From: Duganella sp. BJB480
GTDB taxonomy: Bacteria; Pseudomonadota; Gammaproteobacteria; Burkholderiales; Burkholderiaceae_D
Direction of reading: 5' to 3'
NCBI GenBank assembly: GCA_003416985.1
Contig: QVIN01000003.1
Span: 310,001 to 374,000 of the forward strand
Length of the DNA stretch: 64,000 nucleotides
In this document: in pieces, positions 17,846-25,984 of the stretch
How positions within the stretch are numbered: position 1 is the stretch's first letter
Layout: every line of letters starts with the position of its first letter
The notes under the pieces: generated by a model
Told to the model about the DNA's origin: nothing
Database searches by the model: none
The model's input: only the letters and a program-made list of their open reading frames with translations
Made by a program: the position numbers and the translations under genes

Positions 17846-18466
17846 TCATACTGACAAAGCGCGCCACTTGGCCACATAGGCGGCGGCGCGTTGGCCCAGC
17901 TCATCGAGGCTGACGCCCGGCGTGTACAGCTGGCCGCCGATGCCGAAGCCGGTGGCGCCGGCGCGCACCCAGCCTTCCATGTTGTCGGGCGTGATGCCGC
18001 CGACCGGCCACATCGGCGTGCCGGCGGGGACCACGCTGTTGAACGCCTTCAGGCCGTTGTGGCCGACCATATCGGCCGGGAACAGCTTGAGCGCGTGGGC
18101 GCCGGCGTCCAGCGCGGCGAAGGCCTCGGTCGGCGTGGCGACGCCGGGCGCGCAGTACATGCCCAGGTCGGCGGCGCGACGGATGGCGGCCGGATTGCAG
18201 TTCGGCGAGACCAGCAGGCGTCCGCCCGCCTCATACACGGCCTCGACGTGGCCGACGTTGAGCATGGTGCCGCCGCCGACCAGCGTATCCGGCAGCTGCT
18301 CCTTGACCAGCGAGGCGATGCATTCAAGGGCGCCGGGACGGTTGAGCGGCACCTCCAGCGCGCGGAAGCCGGCCTGGTGCAGCACCTTGCCGACCGCGAC
18401 CGCCTCCGCAGGCTGCAGGCCGCGCAGGATGGCGACCAGGGGAATGGTGGGGTGGGATGGAGTCAT
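17846..18466 (-). CDS. dgoA: 2-dehydro-3-deoxy-6-phosphogalactonate aldolase
   Basis: 206 residues, a compact class I aldolase barrel of the KDPG/KDPGal family. Markers are LVAILRGLQPAEA at the N-terminus (catalytic Glu region nearby in FRALEVPLN), LVGGGTML, and the Schiff-base lysine in HALKLFPADMVG, with PVGGITPDN closing the phosphate site. It splits KDPGal into pyruvate and glyceraldehyde-3-phosphate. The start at 18466 lies 2 bp after the kinase stop. Adjacency to a dgoK-type kinase favours the galactonate form over glucose KDPG aldolase. Confidence 0.92.
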   Translation of the reverse strand: MTPSHPTIPLVAILRGLQPAEAVAVGKVLHQAGFRALEVPLNRPGALECIASLVKEQLPDTLVGGGTMLNVGHVEAVYEAGGRLLVSPNCNPAAIRRAADLGMYCAPGVATPTEAFAALDAGAHALKLFPADMVGHNGLKAFNSVVPAGTPMWPVGGITPDNMEGWVRAGATGFGIGGQLYTPGVSLDELGQRAAAYVAKWRALSV

Positions 18467-18468
18467 GA

Positions 18469-19377
18469 TCAAGCCTGTGGGAAGAATTGGGAAATCGCGG
18501 TGCAGTACACGCGATGCGGATCGAGCACGTCGCAGCGCAGCCCGAAGTGGTCGGCGGCCACCGCGTAGCGGACGGCCAGCGCCGGCGAGCCGATGACGGT
18601 GATGTTGGCCGCCCCGCCGCTGGCTTCCAGCGCGCGGGTGGCGGCGGCGAATTCGGCGCCGATCAGCAGGCCGCTGACCACGGCCGGCGCCTGCGCCGCC
18701 GGGGCGCTGCGCGAGACCACGCCGGCCCGCACGCGGAACAGCGTGTTCGACAGCGGCTCGTTGCGGCGGGCCTGGGCCAGGCCGATGGCATAGCCCTCGA
18801 CGTCGGAGGCGTCGCCGCCCATCATCGACGACAAGGTGCCGCCGGCCGACAGCATGGCGAACAGTTCGCCTGTCATGTAGGTGGACATCGACTGGATCAA
18901 GCCATCGCGCAGCAGCACCCATTTGCTGTGGGTGCCGGGCAGCACCAGCCAGCCGTCGCGATGACCGAGCGCCACCGCGCCCAGCAACTGGGTTTCCTCG
19001 CCGCGCATGACGTCGACGGCGCCGCCGTCACGGTGGCAATAGCCGGGCACGATGTGGCAGCGGCCGGCCCAGTCGGCGTCGGCCACCGGCGCCAGGTGCG
19101 CCGGCAGCTCCGTCAGCGGCACGGAACTGTCCAGGTAAGGCACTTCCTGCCAGCCGGAGGCGCTGCCGACCATGCCGGACATGATCACCGGCACCTCGCG
19201 GCCCACGTCCATGGTCTCCAGCAGGCCGGCCAGCGCGCCGCTGAAACGCTCGCGTCCGCCGACCGCCAGCATGCCCAGGCCATCCTCGTGTTCGGCCAGG
19301 CAGGCGCCGTGTTGATCGACCAGATAGGCGCGCCGATTGCTCGTGCCCCAGTCCACTCCCAGTATTTTTTTGTCCAC
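18469..19377 (-). CDS. dgoK: 2-dehydro-3-deoxygalactonokinase
   Basis: 302 residues. It begins KKILGVDWGTSNRRAYLVD, the phosphate-binding start of the DgoK family, and continues with VIMSGMVGSASGWQEVPYL, VLPGTHSKWVLL and SGLLIGAEFAAA. It phosphorylates 2-keto-3-deoxygalactonate in the cytoplasm, the step before the aldolase directly downstream. It is the first gene of the minus-strand operon dgoK-dgoA-SMP30-GH53. A palindrome 80 bp upstream may be the operator. Confidence 0.93.
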   Translation of the reverse strand: MDKKILGVDWGTSNRRAYLVDQHGACLAEHEDGLGMLAVGGRERFSGALAGLLETMDVGREVPVIMSGMVGSASGWQEVPYLDSSVPLTELPAHLAPVADADWAGRCHIVPGYCHRDGGAVDVMRGEETQLLGAVALGHRDGWLVLPGTHSKWVLLRDGLIQSMSTYMTGELFAMLSAGGTLSSMMGGDASDVEGYAIGLAQARRNEPLSNTLFRVRAGVVSRSAPAAQAPAVVSGLLIGAEFAAATRALEASGGAANITVIGSPALAVRYAVAADHFGLRCDVLDPHRVYCTAISQFFPQA

Positions 19378-19456
19378 TATGCGATCCCTTTGCTGACGCT
19401 GCCAACATGGTACGAAAAAGGCCGCCCCGGCTCCAATGAATTATCTCGCTGGACTA

Positions 19457-19471
19457 ATACCAAAATGGTAT
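19457..19471. promoter_or_regulatory. Palindrome ATACC-N5-GGTAT, candidate dgo operator
   Basis: A perfect 5-bp inverted repeat in the 178-bp region between dgoK and the divergent 19556 gene. Galactonate operons are often controlled by GntR-type repressors. No such gene is present here, so the assignment is weak. Confidence 0.35.
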
Positions 19472-19555
19472 AGGCAAGCCCCTGCCGAGGCCGGTAAAAG
19501 TTGCCCCTTGGATGCCTTTGGTTTAGTATGACCGCAACAAACAATCCAGGCATGC

Positions 19556-20137
19556 ATGTATATGGAATCTCGCACCCCGTCCACCCGAAATCTGTTCATT
19601 GCAGGCGCCGTCGCCGGTGCGCTGCTGCTGGGCGGGGGTGTCTATTTTTCCGCCATGACACCGGCCGAATCGCAGGTCATGCCGGCCCAGGCCAAGCATC
19701 CGGCCAGCGCCAGCAGTTCGGCCCCGGCGGCGAGCTCCGCGCCGGTCGCGGTGGCGCCGCGCGCGGCCGCCAGTGCCGCGCCGTCCACCCCGGCCGAAGC
19801 CAAGCACCTGCGCAGCAAGGAACAGGCCGCGGCGGCCCTGATGGCGCTGCCCGAACTGCAAGCCTGGTCGGCCATCGTGGAGAAGAATTCCGGCGGCAAA
19901 TCGCACGGCGCCCTGATCGAATACGACCCGGCCCCGCGGCTGTTGAACGGCAAGAGCTACTGGCAGTTCAGCTTTGTGGAAAACAGCAGCGACGCGGCGC
20001 AGCGCTGGGAAAGCTTCCTGGTCTCGTCCAGCGACGACGAGATCCTGGTGGAAGACGCCAGCACCGACGAGGTGATCAGCCTGGCGCGCTGGCGCCGTGA
20101 AAAACACCCGGCCAAGCGCACCAGCATCGACGGTTAA
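19556..20137 (+). CDS. Hypothetical membrane-anchored periplasmic protein
   Basis: 193 residues. One N-terminal membrane helix (about 13-33, FIAGAVAGALLLGGGVYF) is followed by a long Ala/Pro/Ser-rich linker (40-80), then a small domain of about 100 residues with LPELQAWSAIVEKNSGGKSH and a region WQFSFVENSSDAAQRWESFL. I recognise no family. It is divergent from dgoK and converges with the MFS gene; the two stops overlap by 4 bp. It is probably a tethered periplasmic protein of unknown role. Confidence 0.7.
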   Translation: MYMESRTPSTRNLFIAGAVAGALLLGGGVYFSAMTPAESQVMPAQAKHPASASSSAPAASSAPVAVAPRAAASAAPSTPAEAKHLRSKEQAAAALMALPELQAWSAIVEKNSGGKSHGALIEYDPAPRLLNGKSYWQFSFVENSSDAAQRWESFLVSSSDDEILVEDASTDEVISLARWRREKHPAKRTSIDG

Positions 20138-21381
20138 GCGACCTTCCGCTCCCCCACCGGCACGGCCTTCGCGGCCGCGCCCACCTGCCCCACCCACAGC
20201 ACAGAGAACAGCGTCAGCCCGGCGGCGATCCAGCCGTTCAGGCCGTAGCCGGCGATATGGCCGGCCGCATCGGTGTGCAACATCCATCCGCCCGCCAGCG
20301 CGCCGACGCCGCTGCCCACCTGCTGGATCGCCGAATTCGAGCTGAGGAAGGCGCCGCGCCGGGCCGGCTCCGGCACCGTCGTCATCAGCGCCTGCATCGG
20401 GATGTTGCGGCCCGATACGGCCATCATGAAGAACGGGAAGAACAGCATCACCGCCGCCAGCGGGATCACTGGCATGTGCGTCATGAACATGATGGGCAGG
20501 ATGGAGAACAGCGCGATGTAGCGGTACACGCGCTGCGCGCCGGCGCGGTCCGACCACTTGCCGATCATGCGCGCGCTGAACAGCGTGGCCACGCCGCCGG
20601 CCAGGTAGACCCAGGTGATCTCCACCGGCAGCACGCCGATGTTCTCGACCAGCATGGGCGAGATGAAGGGGATCACCAGCATGCCCGTCATCATGTTCAC
20701 GCCCGACAGCAGGAAGGCTTTCAGGTGGCCGCCCACGCGGTACAGGCCGATCAGGTTGGGCAGCACCTCGGACAGCGGCACCGGACGGGTCAGGTGGCCG
20801 GCCAGCGGCGGCAGCACGCGCCAGGCGCCGGCCCAGATCAGCAGCGACAGCAGCACCAGCAGGTAGAACGGCGAGGCCCAGCCGTAGTGCGCGGCCAGCA
20901 TCACGCCGGTCGGCACGCCGGCCACGGCGGCCAGGCTGAACGAGGTCATCACGACGCCGGTGGCGGCGCCACGGCGCTCGACCGGGATCAGGTCGCCGAT
21001 GATGGCCATGATGATCGAGCCCAGCACGCCGCCGGTCAGGCCGGCGAAGGCGCGCGACAGCACCAGCACGTGGAAGTTCGGGGCGACCGCGCAGGCCAGG
21101 TTGGACAGCGTGAACAGCGCGAACATCGCCAGCAGCAGGCGCTTGCGGTCGAAGCGGTCGATGTACATCGAGGCCAGCAGGCCGGACAGGCCGGCGCACC
21201 AGGCATAGGCCGACACCGCGCCGGACACGGCGGCCGGCGTGATGGCAAACGCGCGCATCAGCTGCGGCGCCAGCGGCATCATCACCATGAAGTCCATGAT
21301 GACGGTGAACTGGGTCAGCGCCAGCAGCCAGAGCACGATGCGCTCGCGCGCCAGCGGCAGGGGGATGGTTATTGTTGTCAT
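20134..21381 (-). CDS. MFS transporter (DHA-type efflux-like)
   Basis: 415 residues with about 12 hydrophobic helices. The first-half MFS signature is seen around YIDRFDRKRLLLAMFALF, and motif-C-like SFSLAAVAGVPTGVML lies in helix 5, a hallmark of drug-proton antiporters. It acts in the inner membrane. It lies 18 bp downstream of the PadR-type regulator on the same strand, so its expression is probably controlled by that protein. The substrate is unknown. Confidence 0.88.
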   Translation of the reverse strand: MTTITIPLPLARERIVLWLLALTQFTVIMDFMVMMPLAPQLMRAFAITPAAVSGAVSAYAWCAGLSGLLASMYIDRFDRKRLLLAMFALFTLSNLACAVAPNFHVLVLSRAFAGLTGGVLGSIIMAIIGDLIPVERRGAATGVVMTSFSLAAVAGVPTGVMLAAHYGWASPFYLLVLLSLLIWAGAWRVLPPLAGHLTRPVPLSEVLPNLIGLYRVGGHLKAFLLSGVNMMTGMLVIPFISPMLVENIGVLPVEITWVYLAGGVATLFSARMIGKWSDRAGAQRVYRYIALFSILPIMFMTHMPVIPLAAVMLFFPFFMMAVSGRNIPMQALMTTVPEPARRGAFLSSNSAIQQVGSGVGALAGGWMLHTDAAGHIAGYGLNGWIAAGLTLFSVLWVGQVGAAAKAVPVGERKVA

Positions 21382-21399
21382 GTGTTGGGCTTGGTTGGA

Positions 21400-21930
21400 T
21401 TAGTCCAGCTGCCGCACGTCGTCGACCGCACGCTGCAGGATAGCGCGGATCTGCGCGGCGCGCTGGTCGCTGGCGCCGGGACCGTGGGCCTTGTCGATCA
21501 CGGCGGCCTTGAGCTCGTGCATCGCCAGGCGCAGGTCGACGCGGCCTTCGGACGGCTCGGCCAGCCGTGCCAGGATGACATCGACGAACTGGCGGTTCTC
21601 GGCCAGGAAGGCCTCGCCTTCGGGCGTGATGGTGTGCAGCTTCTTGTTGCCGTCGGCTGTGGCCGAGACATGGCCCATGTCGAGCATCATCGACAGCAGC
21701 GGGTAGATCGCGCCGGGGCTGGGCGTGTAGCCGCCGCCGGACAGCTGTTCCAGCGCCTTGATGATCTCGTAGCCGTGGCGCGGCTTTTCGGCGATCAGGT
21801 GCAGCACGACATAGCGCATGGCGCCGGCGTCGAACATCTTCGGCCCACGGCCGCGCCCGCCGCCGCGATGGTGGTGATGGTCGCCATGCATGGCGTGATG
21901 GCGGTGTTGGTGATGTAAAAATCTAAACAT
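21400..21930 (-). CDS. PadR-family regulator with His-rich N-terminus (YqjI-like)
   Basis: 176 residues from ATG 21930 (GGAGA site upstream). Residues 5-22 hold about ten histidines (HHQHRHHAMHGDHHHHRG), then the PadR winged helix begins at MRYVVLHLIAEKPRHGYEII with LSGGGYTPSPGAIYPLL, the conserved recognition region. The same layout is found in YqjI, a metal-responsive PadR repressor whose N-terminal extension binds metal. It probably represses itself and the MFS gene downstream. The large dyad at 21950-21992, 20 bp upstream, is the likely operator. Confidence 0.88.
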   Translation of the reverse strand: MFRFLHHQHRHHAMHGDHHHHRGGGRGRGPKMFDAGAMRYVVLHLIAEKPRHGYEIIKALEQLSGGGYTPSPGAIYPLLSMMLDMGHVSATADGNKKLHTITPEGEAFLAENRQFVDVILARLAEPSEGRVDLRLAMHELKAAVIDKAHGPGASDQRAAQIRAILQRAVDDVRQLD

Positions 21931-21949
21931 TTGTCTCTCCTTACGATAT

Positions 21950-21992
21950 AACAAGTTAAGATATAACTTATTTAGATATATCTTAACTTGTT
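21950..21992. promoter_or_regulatory. Large 16-bp perfect inverted repeat upstream of padR
   Basis: Arms 21950-21965 and 21977-21992 are perfectly complementary (AACAAGTTAAGATATA and its reverse complement), with an 11-bp AT-rich spacer. It sits just before the PadR ribosome site, so binding would block transcription. It is much more AT-rich than the surroundings. Confidence 0.75.
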
Positions 21993-22100
21993 TACGGAAG
22001 AGTTCAAGGACTTTTTTATGCAGCTCGGGCCTGAACCAGGCGCAGCAGCAGGAATATGCGCAGGAAGCGGAACGGCGCCGTCATGAGGAAGGGAGTACGT

Positions 22101-22188
22101 TGGGGTCAAGTCTGACATTCGGACACGAGCTCTGCCTTAGGCGCGCGCCTACGGCAGAGCTCGTGTCCGAATGTCAGACTTGACCCCA
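22101..22188. repeat. 88-bp near-perfect palindrome (REPIN-like)
   Basis: Arms of 36 bp (22101-22136 and 22153-22188) are exactly complementary, starting TGGGGTCAAGTCTGACATTC. The centre holds a second palindrome, TAGGCGCGCGCCTA. Only one base pair (22137/22152) is mismatched over the full length. It lies 4 bp from the glucokinase stop. GGGGTCA-headed palindromes of this type are known as REP/REPIN elements moved by RAYT transposases. It could also act as a bidirectional transcription stop, though it has no T tract. Confidence 0.85.
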
Positions 22189-22192
22189 GGGT

Positions 22193-24067
22193 TTAGCTGT
22201 CGAGGTGGGAGATCAGCAGGCGGCGGTTGTCGGCGTCGCCGGTGCTGGCTTTGTGTTCGACCACCAGGCGCGAGTTTTGCGCGTCCAGCGAGATGCCTAC
22301 CGATAGGATGTCGATCAGCAGCAACTGCAGGATGCGCGAGATCATCGACAGGAAGGTCGTGCTGTCCTCGCTGTGATCGACCGCCAGGCACACGCTGGCT
22401 TTCTTGGCCAGCGGCGAGTTGCTCGACGTGATGGCGATGACGTCCGCCCCCGCCGCCCGCGCCGCGTCCACGGCCTGCAGCAGGTCCGGCAGCTTGCCGG
22501 AATTGGAGATGGCGATCACCACGTCGCCCGGATTCAACAACTCGGCTGCCAGCGTCAGCAAGTGCGAGTCGCCATACGCCGCGGTCGGAATGCGGAAGCG
22601 GAAGAACTTGTGCTGCCCGTCCAGCGCCACCACGCGCGAATTGCCCATCGCGTAGAACTCGACCCGCTTGGCCTTGGCCACCAGCGCGATCGCCTTGTCC
22701 AGCGAACGCACATCCAGCTGGTCGCGGAATTTCAGAATCGCGGAAACAGTATTATCGATTACCTTGGCGCTCAAATCATGCGTGCTGTCGCTGACGCGCA
22801 CCTGGCTGTGTCGCACCGGAATCGCACCGGTCAAACTGCTGGCGAACTTCAACTTGAAATCGGCCAGGCCCAGGAAGCCCAGCGAACGGCAGAAGCGGAT
22901 CACGGTCGGCTGGCTCACTTCGGCCAGGCGCGCGATGTCGGCGATCGGCTCGTTCAACACCAGGCGCGGCTGCTCCAGCACCAGCTGCGCCACGCGCTGC
23001 TCGGCCGGCGTCAGCTCGTGCTGCAGATGCTGCACGCGCTCCATCAGCGTGTTGGCGCCGCTGCGTCCGCGCAGGTGTTCGGACAGGATCGTCGCCACGC
23101 CATAGAAGGCCGGATTCGGCGTGGTGATCACATACGTCGGAATCTCCGACAGGTAGCTGGTGAAGCGCCCCTTCGCCTCAAAGCGCGCGCGGAACGGCGA
23201 CGAGGCGAACCATTCGCCCATGCGCGGCACGATGCCGCCGCCGATGAACATGCCGCCGAACGCGCCCAAGGTCACGGCCAGGTTGGCGGTGGCGCCGCCC
23301 AGCATGGCGCAGAAGCATTCCAGCACCTCCAGGCACAGCGGGTCCTTGTCGGTCAACGCGCCGGCCATGATCTCCTGCGAGGTCAGGTCGCGCACCTGGC
23401 GGCCGTTGCGCTTGGCGATGGCGCGGTAGATGATCTCCATGCCGGGGCCGGAGATCAGGCGCTCGGTCGACACGTGCGACCAGGTCTGCCACGCGTACTG
23501 CAAAATCGAATATTCACGCTCGTCGGCCGGCGCGAAGTTGGTGTGGCCGCCTTCCGATCCGAGCGTGACGAAACCGTCCACGGTCGGGATCACGCCCGAC
23601 ACGCCCAGGCCGGTGCCAGGCCCCAGCACGCCGATGACGGAGTTGGAGGCCGGCTTGCCGCCGCCCACCTGCATCAAATCGGCCGGCTTCAGGCCCGGCA
23701 GCGACATCGCCAGCGCGGTGAAGTCGTTCACCACCAGCAGCGTGTGCAGGCCCAGCGCGCGGCGCACTTCGTCGGTGGAGAATTCCCAGTCGCGGTTGGT
23801 CATACGCACATGGTCGCCGCTGACCGGGTTGGCCACCGCCAGCGCCGCGTGGTTCAGCGTGATGTCGGCGTGGTCCGACAGGTAGGAGCGCAGCATGGCG
23901 ACGATGTCGGTGTAGTCGTCGCACTTGAGCACCCGCACCGCGCGGAACTCGCCGGGCGCGGTCTGCAGGGCGAAGCGGGCGTGGGTGGCGCCGATGTCGG
24001 CCAGCAGGCGCGGGCCGTCGGCAAAGGCGGTGCGATTCAGTTTTTGATCCACTTCAGCTTGTTTCAT
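22193..24067 (-). CDS. glk: Bifunctional glucokinase / RpiR-family regulator
   Basis: 624 residues from ATG 24067; an ATG at 24100 is an alternative. Residues ~1-330 are a bacterial glucokinase: LLADIGATHARFAL phosphate loop, catalytic Asp in VVNDFTALAM, GVLGPGTGLGVSG and LGSEGGHTNFAP. Residues ~340-620 are an RpiR/HexR-type regulator: HTH around VSQPTVIRFCRSLGF and a SIS sugar-phosphate domain (FYAMGNSR, VIAISNSGKLPDLLQ). This fusion is known in Burkholderiales. It phosphorylates glucose released from maltodextrins and presumably senses a sugar phosphate to control glucose catabolism. Confidence 0.95.
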   Translation of the reverse strand: MKQAEVDQKLNRTAFADGPRLLADIGATHARFALQTAPGEFRAVRVLKCDDYTDIVAMLRSYLSDHADITLNHAALAVANPVSGDHVRMTNRDWEFSTDEVRRALGLHTLLVVNDFTALAMSLPGLKPADLMQVGGGKPASNSVIGVLGPGTGLGVSGVIPTVDGFVTLGSEGGHTNFAPADEREYSILQYAWQTWSHVSTERLISGPGMEIIYRAIAKRNGRQVRDLTSQEIMAGALTDKDPLCLEVLECFCAMLGGATANLAVTLGAFGGMFIGGGIVPRMGEWFASSPFRARFEAKGRFTSYLSEIPTYVITTPNPAFYGVATILSEHLRGRSGANTLMERVQHLQHELTPAEQRVAQLVLEQPRLVLNEPIADIARLAEVSQPTVIRFCRSLGFLGLADFKLKFASSLTGAIPVRHSQVRVSDSTHDLSAKVIDNTVSAILKFRDQLDVRSLDKAIALVAKAKRVEFYAMGNSRVVALDGQHKFFRFRIPTAAYGDSHLLTLAAELLNPGDVVIAISNSGKLPDLLQAVDAARAAGADVIAITSSNSPLAKKASVCLAVDHSEDSTTFLSMISRILQLLLIDILSVGISLDAQNSRLVVEHKASTGDADNRRLLISHLDS

Positions 24068-24157
24068 CGTCGATTCAGTCAAAACAGTTGGCGGAAGCAT
24101 ACCCGAAATACGCGATGTTAAGAAGGAAACTGGTGCAAATTCCCCTCTCCCGCCACG

Positions 24158-25795
24158 CTACGCGGCGTAGCCGAACCACGCGCCGAAGGCCGGCAGCTCC
24201 ACCTGGCCGTTGACGACCGTGCCCGGCAGGCCATAGCCCTCCATCTGCTCGGCGCCCACCGCCTGCGGCAGCGCGCAGCGGACCGGCTCCGCGCCCAGGT
24301 TGAACACGGCGATGATGCCGCGCTCGCCCTCGGCGTCGCGGCGCAGCGCCAGCACCGGCTCGGGCGTGTCGAAGAACTGGATGGCGCCGCGCGTCAACTG
24401 CGGCAGCTTGCGCCGCCACGCGATGAACTTGCGGGTGAACTCCAGCGACGACGCGGCGTCGCCCTCCTGCACCGAGGCCGCCTTGGCCAGGTGGTCCGGC
24501 GATACCGGCAGCCACGGCTTGCCTTCGGTGAAGCCGCCGTTGGCGCCGGTGGTCCACGCCATCGGCGTGCGGCAGCCGTCACGGCCCTTGAACTCCGGCC
24601 AGAAGGTGATGCCGTACGGGTCCTGCAGCAGCTCGAACGGCACGTCCGCCTCGGCGAAGGCCAGCTCGTCGCCCTGGTACAGGCACGGCGTACCCTTGAG
24701 CGAGAGCTGCATCGCCAGGATCATCTTGGCGAACGCCACCGGCGCGGACGGGCCGCCCCAGCGGGTCGCCACGCGCTGCACGTCGTGGTTGCCGACCGAC
24801 CAGGAAGCCCAGCCGCCCTTGACGCGCGCCTCGAAATTCTCGACCTGCTTGCGGATGTAGTGCGACGAGCAGGTCGGCACCAGCAGGTTGAAGCTGTAGG
24901 CCATCTGCAGCTTGTCGCCGTCGGCGGTGTACTCGGCCATCACGGCCAGCGAATCGTCGGCGCCCACTTCGCCGATGGCGACCGCCTTGTATTCATCCAG
25001 CAGCGTGCGCAGCTTGCGCAGGAACGCCAGGTTCTCCGGGCGGCTCTTGTCGTAGATGTGCGCCTGCATGCCGTAGGGGTTGACGTCCGAAACGGTGGCG
25101 GTGTCGCGGTTGACGGCCGGCGGATTGCTGCGCAGCTCCAGGTCGTGGAAGTGGAAGTTGCACGCGTCCAGGCGGATGCCGTCGACGCCGCGCTCCAGCC
25201 AGAAGCGCAGCGCGTCCAGGTGCGCCTGCTGCACTTGCGGGTTGTGGAAGTTGAGCTGCGGCTGGCTGACCAGGAAATTGTGTAAATAGTATTGACGGCG
25301 GCGCGTGTCCCACTGCCACGACGAGCCGCCGAACACCGACATCCAGTTGTTGGGCGGATTGCCGTCCGGCGCCGGATCGGACCAGACGTACCAGTCGGCC
25401 TTGGGATTGTCGCGGCTGGAGCGGCTCTCCCTGAACCACGCGTGCTCCTCGGCCGTGTGGGCCATCACCTGGTCGATCATGATCTTCAGTCCCAGGCCGT
25501 GCGCCTTGGCGATCATGGCGTCGAAGTCGGCCAGCGTGCCGAACATCGGATCGACGTCGCAGTAGTCGGAGATGTCGTAGCCGAAGTCCTTCATCGGCGA
25601 CTTGAAATAAGGGGAGATCCAAACGATGTCCACGCCCAGCGATGCGATATAGTCCAGCTTTTCGGTAATGCCAGTTATATCTCCAATGCCGTCACCGTTG
25701 GTATCGTTGAAGCTGCGCGGGTAGACCTGGTAGATGATCGCCTCGCGATACCAGTCCTGGGCGTGCGGAGAAACTTGTGTAAGTTGTTTGGTCAT
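24158..25795 (-). CDS. GH13 alpha-glucosidase (oligo-1,6/alpha-1,4 type)
   Basis: 545 residues from ATG 25795 (AGGA seven bases upstream), with no signal peptide, so cytoplasmic. It begins WYREAIIYQVYPRSFNDTNG, the standard alpha-glucosidase start. Conserved regions are the nucleophile Asp in GVDGIRLDACNF, the acid Glu in AIGEVGADD and the transition-state Asp in SVGNHDVQR. It hydrolyses imported maltose and maltodextrins to glucose for the glucokinase next door. The divergent upstream region shared with the POT gene holds two copies of the TGTAGT-type palindrome. Confidence 0.93.
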   Translation of the reverse strand: MTKQLTQVSPHAQDWYREAIIYQVYPRSFNDTNGDGIGDITGITEKLDYIASLGVDIVWISPYFKSPMKDFGYDISDYCDVDPMFGTLADFDAMIAKAHGLGLKIMIDQVMAHTAEEHAWFRESRSSRDNPKADWYVWSDPAPDGNPPNNWMSVFGGSSWQWDTRRRQYYLHNFLVSQPQLNFHNPQVQQAHLDALRFWLERGVDGIRLDACNFHFHDLELRSNPPAVNRDTATVSDVNPYGMQAHIYDKSRPENLAFLRKLRTLLDEYKAVAIGEVGADDSLAVMAEYTADGDKLQMAYSFNLLVPTCSSHYIRKQVENFEARVKGGWASWSVGNHDVQRVATRWGGPSAPVAFAKMILAMQLSLKGTPCLYQGDELAFAEADVPFELLQDPYGITFWPEFKGRDGCRTPMAWTTGANGGFTEGKPWLPVSPDHLAKAASVQEGDAASSLEFTRKFIAWRRKLPQLTRGAIQFFDTPEPVLALRRDAEGERGIIAVFNLGAEPVRCALPQAVGAEQMEGYGLPGTVVNGQVELPAFGAWFGYAA

Positions 25796-25831
25796 AAGAA
25801 AATCCTGGGGTGGCGACACTGGATATAGGTT

Positions 25832-25846
25832 TGTAGACAATATACA
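25832..25846. promoter_or_regulatory. TGTA-N7-TACA operator-like site, GH13 alpha-glucosidase side
   Basis: TGTAGACAATATACA, a degenerate copy of TGTAGTNNNACTACA that keeps the outer half-sites. It is 37 bp before the alpha-glucosidase start. Confidence 0.5.
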
Positions 25847-25952
25847 TCACGGTAGTGGAATTTTCAATCCATGGTCCGGTAGCGGATTATTACAATTAAT
25901 CCTTAAAAATCAATATCTTGCGTATTTTTACAAAAATTCGCCGGATAAAAAT

Positions 25953-25967
25953 AGTAGTCAAACTACA
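25953..25967. promoter_or_regulatory. GTAGTCAAACTAC operator-like site, POT transporter side
   Basis: AGTAGTCAAACTACA contains the perfect 5-bp arms GTAGT/ACTAC. It ends 18 bp before the GTG start, the usual place for a repressor site. Confidence 0.65.
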
Positions 25968-25984
25968 CACTCAGGAGAGAGACA

